From NCBI GenBank assembly GCA_026993355.1, contig JALWTX010000010.1, positions 1-64,000 on the forward strand: 64,000 bases of DNA. Reading direction: 5' to 3'. Below are positions 18,323 through 24,499 of the stretch, one piece after another (position 1 is the stretch's first letter; each line of letters starts with the position of its first letter). The stretch comes from Flavobacteriales bacterium. GTDB taxonomy: Bacteria; Bacteroidota; Bacteroidia; Flavobacteriales; Flavobacteriaceae. The position numbers and the translations under genes were made by a program. The notes below the pieces were generated by a model. That model was not told where the DNA came from, searched no databases, and saw only the letters and a list, made by a program, of their open reading frames with translations.

Positions 18323-18355
18323 AGACCTAGTAGGTTTTTCCAACCTGCTAGGTCT
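18323..18355. repeat. Intergenic palindrome, second GACCTAG copy
   Basis: AGACCTAGTAGGTT pairs with AACCTGCTAGGTCT around a 5-base loop, one base pair off perfect. It lies 15 bases upstream of nosL. It is the same family as 1823-1853. Confidence 0.8.
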
Positions 18356-18382
18356 TTAAATTATTTATTTCGTTCCTTTTTC

Positions 18383-18415
18383 AGACCTATCAAGTCTTTT
18401 AGACCTAACAGGTTT
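18383..18415. repeat. Partial GACCTA repeat copies
   Basis: Two half-elements in direct orientation, AGACCTATCAAGTC and AGACCTAACAGGTTT, next to the full copy at 18323-18355. Confidence 0.6.
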
Positions 18416-18429
18416 ACATTACTTTATCT

Positions 18430-18523
18430 AGGCTTTATCTATAATTATTTCCCAAAAATCTATTTCTATCAACCGGTTGACCAAATCGGTAAATAAAACA
18501 GTAATTATTACAAATTTTTGCAT
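18430..18523 (-). pseudogene. nosL'-nosF' chimeric relic (31 codons)
   Basis: The ATG at 18523 opens a 31-codon frame ending TAG. The upstream bases and first 11 codons (MQKFVIITVLF) match the leader and start of nosL (MKKLVLITVLL). The next codons (TDLVNRLIEIDFWEIIID) match the C-terminus of NosF (ADLVNRLIEMDLGEIVVD). Sitting between nosF and nosL, it is what remains if a nosF-nosL tandem duplication lost the middle part. The product would be a short meaningless peptide. Confidence 0.75.
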
Positions 18524-18606
18524 GATTATATTTTTTAATCTGATAAATTTATAAAAAACCAAAGATTTTTTGACTTAAGACTTCTCAGATTGGTCAAAAG
18601 CCTGAT

Positions 18607-19266
18607 TTAAACATTTATTAAAGGCGTATCAACGACTATTTCACCTAAATCCATTTCAATTAGACGGTTCACCAAATCGGCAATTTCGTCAACCCTGTGA
18701 CTACTTAAAATCATCAAGGTGTCTGGCGGCAATTCTTTTAAATACTTGAACAAAACTTCACGGGCTGCCGGATCTAAATTGGCAGAAGGTTCATCCATCA
18801 AAAGAATTTTTGGATTTCTTGCCAGTGCTAAGGACACCAATAATTTTTGTTTCATCCCGCCGGATAATTTCAAAAAGGGTTTATTGAGGTGTTGCTCGAC
18901 AGCCAAATTCAAATCGTTGGCAATTTGCACAAATTTTTCCTTGTCGGTATGGGTGATTATGGCAAAGAAATCCATTATTTCAGCTACTGTCATTTTAAGC
19001 GGCGGCGGCAGTTGTGGCACAAAACCGACTTCTTGTAGTATTTGCTCCCGTTCGCTACGCGAATTTTTTCCTAATACCCGCAAATAGCCTTCATAAGTAT
19101 ATAAGCCTAAAATACAGCGTATTAATGTTGTTTTTCCGGCACCGTTTTGGCCAATTAAAGCTATACGGTCTCCGGCATTAAATTGCACGGTCAAATCTTT
19201 TATAACCTTTACACCATTAAAGGTTTTTGATAAATTTTTAATATCAATCAGCGCTTTTCCTTCCAT
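18607..19266 (-). CDS. nosF: NosF, ABC ATPase for N2O reductase maturation
   Basis: 219 residues, slightly short for the family. Walker A is GQNGAGKTTLIRC, the Q-loop lies in EVGFVPQLPPPL, the signature is LSGGMKQKLLVSLALA, Walker B is ILLMDEPSANLDP and the switch histidine is in LSSHRVDE. It energises the NosDFY complex with the NosY permease. It starts 3 bases after nosH ends. The last 20 codons are duplicated in the relic at 18430-18523. Confidence 0.92.
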   Translation of the reverse strand: MEGKALIDIKNLSKTFNGVKVIKDLTVQFNAGDRIALIGQNGAGKTTLIRCILGLYTYEGYLRVLGKNSRSEREQILQEVGFVPQLPPPLKMTVAEIMDFFAIITHTDKEKFVQIANDLNLAVEQHLNKPFLKLSGGMKQKLLVSLALARNPKILLMDEPSANLDPAAREVLFKYLKELPPDTLMILSSHRVDEIADLVNRLIEMDLGEIVVDTPLINV

Positions 19267-19269
19267 ATT

Positions 19270-20289
19270 TTATTTTTCTTTCTTGGGTTTGTCCGGCACC
19301 TCCAGCGGATGCAATTCTTTTTTCTCTTCTACACTTCCCAAAATATAACTGGGCGCTTTAAATCCGAATGACAAAGCTTCTCCATAACAAATATCTATGC
19401 ACAAACCACATTTGGTACAATCGCCACCGGTAAAATGGACTTCTTTAGTTGCCGCTCCTTTTTTGACAAACCAAAGTTCATGTGGGACCAAACAAACATC
19501 TTGGCAATCGGTACAATAACCGCATTTATCCAGTTCAAACTTAACCCCAACCGGTGACACATCGCCGATAAAACTATATGTCGTCCCAATAGGACAAACA
19601 TAGCGACACCAAAAACGTTTAATCCCAAAGACTTCATATAACAATAAAGCCACTACCCAAATTAATGCCAATCCGGGGCCATATATCAACGAACGGGACA
19701 AGATACCAACCGGATTTAGATTTTCAAAAACCAATTCTTTGGTTAAAAAGGCCAAAAGTAAAAAACCGGCCCAAAAAACGTATTTAACCGTAATGTCATA
19801 GGTTTTTTCTCGTATTTTTTTCTTTTTAACGATATAATTATGGACGCGTTCGCCCATTTCGGCAAAAAAGTGGTAAGGGCAAACCCACGAACAAAATGCA
19901 CGTCCGCCCAAAAGCCAATAAAAGGTCATAATAACAAAAAAACCAATCCAAAAGTTAGTAGTCAGCAGGGCAATATAACCGGTACGCGAACCGATAACCA
20001 ACTCTTGAGAGGAGTTAAACGGATCCATCAAATAAATCCCGATTAAGCGAGAGCCACTTAAGGAACCTTCTAATATGGATAAATCAAAAGCAAATGAAAT
20101 TATAAATAAAAGATTAATAAAAATAAGAAATGCCCATCGGCGGTTACGCCATTTGTGCTTGTTGACATGTCCGTCATGCCATTCTTTGAAACTAAAGCCC
20201 AAACGTGCAAAAGGTAAATTGGAACGGTCTTTAGGTGGTAAAGGTTTTCGTTTTTTATCGCGTGTTATAAAATCGTATAGAAAAGACAT
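19270..20289 (-). CDS. nosH: NosH/NapH-like quinol-oxidising Fe-S membrane protein
   Basis: 339 residues. Several membrane helices, two CxxxCP motifs (FCSWVCPYHFFAE and WCRYVCPIGTTYSF) and two C-terminal 4Fe-4S motifs (CGYCTDCQDVC, CTKCGLCIDICYG) define the NapH/NosH family. With NosG it is thought to feed electrons from menaquinol to periplasmic N2O reductase in clade II systems that lack NosR. It begins 21 bases after nosG and is followed by nosF after 3 bases, so all three are co-transcribed. Confidence 0.88.
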   Translation of the reverse strand: MSFLYDFITRDKKRKPLPPKDRSNLPFARLGFSFKEWHDGHVNKHKWRNRRWAFLIFINLLFIISFAFDLSILEGSLSGSRLIGIYLMDPFNSSQELVIGSRTGYIALLTTNFWIGFFVIMTFYWLLGGRAFCSWVCPYHFFAEMGERVHNYIVKKKKIREKTYDITVKYVFWAGFLLLAFLTKELVFENLNPVGILSRSLIYGPGLALIWVVALLLYEVFGIKRFWCRYVCPIGTTYSFIGDVSPVGVKFELDKCGYCTDCQDVCLVPHELWFVKKGAATKEVHFTGGDCTKCGLCIDICYGEALSFGFKAPSYILGSVEEKKELHPLEVPDKPKKEK

Positions 20290-20310
20290 AATTCAATTTT
20301 TTAAGGTTAA

Positions 20311-21138
20311 TTAAGCAAACAGCGGTTCTTTATCCAGCGGTTTTACAATAATAGCTTGTGGGGTTGTTGGACACACCATTTGACAAACACCACAACCGAC
20401 ACAACCGTCTTTTACTTTAGGTAAAAATTTACCGTCAGACACTTCGGTTAATTCAATGGCTTCTTCGCCTATTGGACAATAAATCACACACAAATCACAT
20501 ATTTTGCGATTGACTTCGGTTTCTTCTATTCTAATCCGTTCGGTTGAACCCGGCGGGCGTAATTTCCCTTTGTTGCCATGTCCCAAGGGTCCTTTATAAC
20601 CTTGCCCATGATATGCCAAACATTGATCTGGATGAGGCACTTCTGCCAAACCCATTTTATCAGCCCGTTTCATCGCGGCAATTTGCATTTTAAAAGGATT
20701 TAAATTACGCGGAAAATCACCATTGGGATATTTTTTATACAAGGGTTCGACCGCCTCATTTCCGGCATGTTTAAAAATTTGAAAATCAATAGCGGCTGTC
20801 GGACAGGTTTCGGCACACTGAATGGCATCACATGAAAAATCACAGGCTTGCACTGCCGGATTAATAAATGGCGTGCCGTAAGACAAACCATCGTCCCAGT
20901 CGGCCAAATGTATAGCGCGAACCGGACAAATTTGCACACATAACCCGCATTTGATACAGGCAAATAAAAAATCTTTTTCGGCTCTGGCGCCCGGTGGACG
21001 CAAAAAGCCTTTTTCACGTAAGCTACTTTTGTCTTTAAAGTAATAAGCGGCACTTCCTACAACCGCCAACGACACGACGGCCGAAGCACTGGCTTTTAAG
21101 AATTGCCTTCTGTTAATTTTTGTATTAGTTGGTGCCAT
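20311..21138 (-). CDS. nosG: NosG/NapG-like periplasmic Fe-S protein
   Basis: 275 residues. A twin-arginine-type N-terminus (INRRQFLKASASAVVSLAVV) suggests folded export. Four 4Fe-4S motifs are visible: CIKCGLCVQICP, CDFSCDAIQCAETCP, CDLCVIYCP and CVGCGVCQMVCP. This matches NapG/NosG, the partner of NapH/NosH in quinol oxidation at the periplasmic face. The 365 bases upstream are a repeat-filled gap, so nosG may begin a separate transcription unit from nosD and the dUTPase. Confidence 0.88.
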   Translation of the reverse strand: MAPTNTKINRRQFLKASASAVVSLAVVGSAAYYFKDKSSLREKGFLRPPGARAEKDFLFACIKCGLCVQICPVRAIHLADWDDGLSYGTPFINPAVQACDFSCDAIQCAETCPTAAIDFQIFKHAGNEAVEPLYKKYPNGDFPRNLNPFKMQIAAMKRADKMGLAEVPHPDQCLAYHGQGYKGPLGHGNKGKLRPPGSTERIRIEETEVNRKICDLCVIYCPIGEEAIELTEVSDGKFLPKVKDGCVGCGVCQMVCPTTPQAIIVKPLDKEPLFA

Positions 21139-21167
21139 GTTTTAATGGTTAATTGGTTATCTGGTTA

Positions 21168-21460
21168 TTTGATATTGCTGCCATTTCGAACCCCCGCTGT
21201 CATTTCGAACACCCGCTGTCATTTCGAACGTAGTGAGAAATCTTATTAACAACTCTTAATTAATCTGGATTTCTCAATCGTTCCTTCTTCGAAATGACAA
21301 ATGTCCCTTTAATTCATCCTAACAAGAATGTCAACTCCTGTCATTTCGAACACTTGCTGTCATTTCGAACGCAGTGAGAAATCTCTGTTTCATTATTAAG
21401 ATTTCTCCCCGATAAATCGGGACAAGCTGTCGTCCGTGCCTCACTCTGTCAAAATGGCAA
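21168..21460. repeat. Gene-free gap with dispersed repeat copies
   Basis: CATTTCGAAC occurs at 21182, 21201, 21220, 21342 and 21361. The copies at 21220 and 21361 continue into (G)TAGTGAGAAATCT-type sequence. Inverted partners lie near 21270-21299 (ending TTCGAAATGACA) and near 21400-21452. At the nosG-proximal edge are TGGTTA units like those beside the 16485-16907 gap. No gene is seen in 21139-21503. Confidence 0.8.
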
Positions 21461-21503
21461 TTACAACTTTGTTACTTTTTCTTCACAATAATCACACTTA
21501 GCA

Positions 21504-22193
21504 CTAAGCTCTTTCTACTTTTTCATAAGCATCTTCCAACAAAGCATACAATTTCTCCGGTGTTACATCCGGTTGTTTTTCCAAAATATCTTGCATCATC
21601 ACGTTGTCTTCTACTCCATTCCATTGTTTAATATATTTCCCTTCTTTATACCCATGATCTTGTCGAAATAGATTCAATATATTTTTGCCGATATACAAAC
21701 GATATAAGACATCTAAATTGATTTGCATTAGATAAGCTATTTTAAAAAACGCATCAACAAGTGTCAAAACATCTTCGCTTGTAAACAGCGTCTTAATAAA
21801 ATTTTCCACCCAAGCTATTTGCTTATAAATATCCTCATCAAGAGGTTTAACATTTTCTGTAAATTGTTGGTAATTAGGAAGTTTTATTATATCATTAGTT
21901 AATTTATCAATATCGCCTTTTCGGTTAATTTTATAATCTCGCAAAGCTTCTGACAGTACAAAATGCCAAATATCGACCACTTCAATTTTGATATTGTCCC
22001 AATCGGGTTGTGCATCAATATTTTTCCAATGTTTCCAAGGATATGAATCAATCAGCTCAGCCGCTTCCATATAAATGCAACGCCGCCAATTAACCGGCTT
22101 ACCTTTATCGGTAAAACCTTGTATCCAGACTTCTCCACCGGTCGCATCATTAAGGCTTTGTTGCATCTGCAACATGTTTTTCAAACGCTTCAT
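21504..22193 (-). CDS. Dimeric (all-alpha) dUTP diphosphatase
   Basis: 229 residues, all-helical and with the metal-binding pattern of the dimeric dUTPase/MazG-like superfamily: E43-x-x-E46 in YMEAAELIDSYPWKHWKN and E71-x-x-D74 in KIEVVDIWHFVL, plus QQSLND at 11-16. It hydrolyses dUTP to dUMP and keeps uracil out of DNA. This type is known best from Campylobacterota, trypanosomatids and phages. It lies 4 bases after nosD on the same strand, clearly co-transcribed with a nos gene, though it has no known part in N2O reduction. The ATG at 22193 is the most upstream; residues 7 and 10 are alternative Met starts. Confidence 0.85.
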   Translation of the reverse strand: MKRLKNMLQMQQSLNDATGGEVWIQGFTDKGKPVNWRRCIYMEAAELIDSYPWKHWKNIDAQPDWDNIKIEVVDIWHFVLSEALRDYKINRKGDIDKLTNDIIKLPNYQQFTENVKPLDEDIYKQIAWVENFIKTLFTSEDVLTLVDAFFKIAYLMQINLDVLYRLYIGKNILNLFRQDHGYKEGKYIKQWNGVEDNVMMQDILEKQPDVTPEKLYALLEDAYEKVERA

Positions 22194-22197
22194 TTGC

Positions 22198-23535
22198 TTA
22201 TGATTTTGGCAAAGTTATGCCCATTTCTTTTTGACGTTCTTTTTTATAATCTTCCAAATTAAATATTGGTTTAGGGTCTTTTAAAATAAATTGCGGCTTG
22301 GAAAAAGGAGCTAATTTTTCTAAATAATCTAAAATAGACAAAATCGGTGCGCCATAAAAATATTTAATATCGGGATTAAAACGCCATAATCTGGCATGAT
22401 ATTCATATAATTTATAAGGGAAATCGCCAATATTGTCGCCATCTTTGTCAAAACCGGCATAATCATCCCAGTAATTATGCAACCATTCATTTCGGTTAGC
22501 CGTTCCGCCGCCTTGAATAAACACTTGGGTCAAATTGTCATGAAACATATTTTCGGAGATGATATTTCCTTCTTGGTCTTTTAAAAACTCAATAGCAGTA
22601 TTGCAAAAGGCTATTTCATTGCCTGAAATCGTGTTGGTTTTGGTAGGAACAAATGGCGAAACATCGATATAAATACCGCGGGCGGAATAAATAAATTTAT
22701 TATCAATAATCTGGTTGGAAGAGGTTTCTTTCATTCCCAAACACATGCCGGTTACCCCTTGCGTCCCTTCAATTAGGTTGTTATTCATTATCGTACGTTC
22801 GCTATACATCAGGAAAATACCAACAGAGGAGTTGGAAAAATGATTGTGCGAGATTTGATTGTTATGCGAATACATAAAGTGAATACTGTAGCGGTTATCT
22901 ATACCACGGTTTCCAATAAACTGGTTATCAGACGAGTACCATACAACCATATCACGAACTTGATGCCAATAATTTTCTTGCACCAAATTATGTTTAGAAT
23001 ACCAAAACCGGATAGCATCTCCTTTAAGTCCTTTAGGTTTACTGGCTATAGAAGTAATGTCATTGTGTTTGATCTGGCCGCCTTCCGACCAAAAGACATC
23101 AATACCAAAGAGTGTTTCTTCTATCTTGTTATTGATAATACGAAAATCGTTTTCTTTCTTTATTTTAACGGCGCAATCTATTTTGTCAGGGGAATCACCT
23201 GATTCTATTAAATGACAATTTTGAATAGTGACACCGGGCGCTTCAATATATAAAACTGAGCGTAAATGTCTGCCTGATATAGTCGCTTTGCCCTGACCGT
23301 CTATAGTCACATTGGGGGTTTTAATATGCCCCGGACCGTAATAAAAACCAGGTTCTAATTTTAAAGTATCTCCGGGCTGAAGTTGATCCAATAAAGTTTG
23401 TATATTCTGCATTCCCTCTTTACTGCCTTTAAATCCGGCAATAGGTGTTTGCAAACCGGGTTGATAAGAAGCATCGACCTGTGCATAAAATGACCACGGA
23501 ATAAAAAAAATAAAAAGGTAAACTAATTTAGACAT
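22198..23535 (-). CDS. nosD: NosD, periplasmic maturation factor of N2O reductase
   Basis: 445 residues. Signal peptide to about residue 18 (SKLVYLFIFFIPWSFYAQ), then a right-handed parallel beta helix with many N-rich turns: GDAIRFWYSKHNLVQENYWH, NRYSIHFMYSHNNQISHN, GIFLMYSERTIMNNNLIEGT. This is typical of NosD, which receives sulfur from the NosFY transporter for CuZ assembly. A perfect 16-bp terminator hairpin lies just upstream, so nosD may have its own promoter or depend on read-through. Confidence 0.94.
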   Translation of the reverse strand: MSKLVYLFIFFIPWSFYAQVDASYQPGLQTPIAGFKGSKEGMQNIQTLLDQLQPGDTLKLEPGFYYGPGHIKTPNVTIDGQGKATISGRHLRSVLYIEAPGVTIQNCHLIESGDSPDKIDCAVKIKKENDFRIINNKIEETLFGIDVFWSEGGQIKHNDITSIASKPKGLKGDAIRFWYSKHNLVQENYWHQVRDMVVWYSSDNQFIGNRGIDNRYSIHFMYSHNNQISHNHFSNSSVGIFLMYSERTIMNNNLIEGTQGVTGMCLGMKETSSNQIIDNKFIYSARGIYIDVSPFVPTKTNTISGNEIAFCNTAIEFLKDQEGNIISENMFHDNLTQVFIQGGGTANRNEWLHNYWDDYAGFDKDGDNIGDFPYKLYEYHARLWRFNPDIKYFYGAPILSILDYLEKLAPFSKPQFILKDPKPIFNLEDYKKERQKEMGITLPKS

Positions 23536-23551
23536 AAAACCGGATATGTAA

Positions 23552-23597
23552 GAAAAAAATTATTCTAAACCAATTATTACATGGTTTAGAATAATTT
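23552..23597 (-). terminator. Strong terminator between nosB and nosD
   Basis: A perfect 16-bp stem (23557-23572 with 23582-23597), then seven T residues on the minus strand. It should limit read-through from nosB into nosD. Confidence 0.85.
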
Positions 23598-23606
23598 TAG
23601 GTGTAT

Positions 23607-24368
23607 TTAAGATTGAAGACTCTTTAAATATTTATTTTTGAAATTAATGGCTAAAATCATCAAAATAAAACCGGCCAAGCCAATATAAAAACCGATATAA
23701 GGATATGACATGGTTGTAAATTGCGCGACTTTTCCTTCGCCAAATACAGTTGGCATAAAAGGTTTAATACCATTAAAAGCCCCGCCACCATGCAAGCCTA
23801 AATGGTGTCCATACCAATATAGATAATAGATATAGATAATTAAAAAGTAGAAAGGAGTTAAGGCTGTCAAAATTGCTGCCCAAGTTAGTTTTTTCTTTGA
23901 TACAAAAACAAATAGTAAACCCAATAAAGCAATGAAACCAAAAGCAATATGGGCATTACGCATAATTTTGTCTAAGGTTTTTAATGCAGTAGGTATTTTA
24001 TCTGCCGGAATTTTGTCGCCTGCATAAATGGGATAAGGCACATGGTTCCCCAATTCATCCAAATCATTCACCCCTTGAACGATCGGATACATCCCGATAA
24101 AATGGTTGATTTTATTCATTTCTATCAAACAGTTGGCACCGGCATCCATCGCCAATTCTTGACGTTCGCGCACCCCTTTACAGCCGTTATACACGCCATT
24201 ATATTTGAATTCGATTCGAATGCCTTTAGGGTACATAGATTTCGGATATTGAATGCTTTGAAGCGCAACCCACCAAAAAGGCAAAAAGTAGGTGGCGACA
24301 ATCAGTACTGTACCCAACAGCCCGAAAACCATGTATAGTAATTTGAATTTTTTAGCGTTTTCTTTCAT
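23607..24368 (-). CDS. nosB: NosB-like membrane protein
   Basis: 253 residues with four membrane helices (about residues 9-32, 137-157, 161-187, 220-242). A large loop between helices 1 and 2 holds two Cys (GCKGV and ANCLIEMNKINHFIGMYP), and loop 3-4 is His/Gly-rich (YGHHLGLHGGGAFNG). NosB directly follows nosZ in clade II nos clusters; its role is not established. Position, size and topology support the call; I did not match specific residues to Wolinella NosB. It has its own promoter. Confidence 0.78.
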   Translation of the reverse strand: MKENAKKFKLLYMVFGLLGTVLIVATYFLPFWWVALQSIQYPKSMYPKGIRIEFKYNGVYNGCKGVRERQELAMDAGANCLIEMNKINHFIGMYPIVQGVNDLDELGNHVPYPIYAGDKIPADKIPTALKTLDKIMRNAHIAFGFIALLGLLFVFVSKKKLTWAAILTALTPFYFLIIYIYYLYWYGHHLGLHGGGAFNGIKPFMPTVFGEGKVAQFTTMSYPYIGFYIGLAGFILMILAINFKNKYLKSLQS

Positions 24369-24391
24369 AATGTTTTCTTTTAAATGATAAA

Positions 24392-24422
24392 CAAATTTAT
24401 AATGATTTTAAATAACTATCAA
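24392..24422 (-). promoter_or_regulatory. Promoter of nosB
   Basis: TTG at 24420-24422, a 20-base spacer and TAAATTTG at 24392-24399 on the minus strand, 23 bases before the nosB start. It lies just after the terminator that follows the NosZ genes. Confidence 0.6.
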
Positions 24423-24441
24423 ATAATTTTTAGATTATTTT

Positions 24442-24475
24442 TTAAAAATTGGGCTGCCTAAAAGACAGCCCAATT
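24442..24475 (-). terminator. Terminator after the NosZ pair
   Basis: A perfect 10-bp stem (AATTGGGCTG, 24447-24456 with 24466-24475) followed by a T-run on the minus strand. It separates the two NosZ-like genes from nosB. Confidence 0.85.
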
Positions 24476-24499
24476 AGTTCATTTACAAAGACTTAGTCC

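Noticed and set aside
19270-20289. NosR
   Set aside because: It lacks the FMN-binding periplasmic domain of NosR; size and Cys motifs fit NapH/NosH.
15310-21503. CRISPR array or IS element in the repeat-rich gaps
   Set aside because: Repeats are palindromic, irregularly spaced and degenerate, with no spacers of even length, no cas genes and no transposase.
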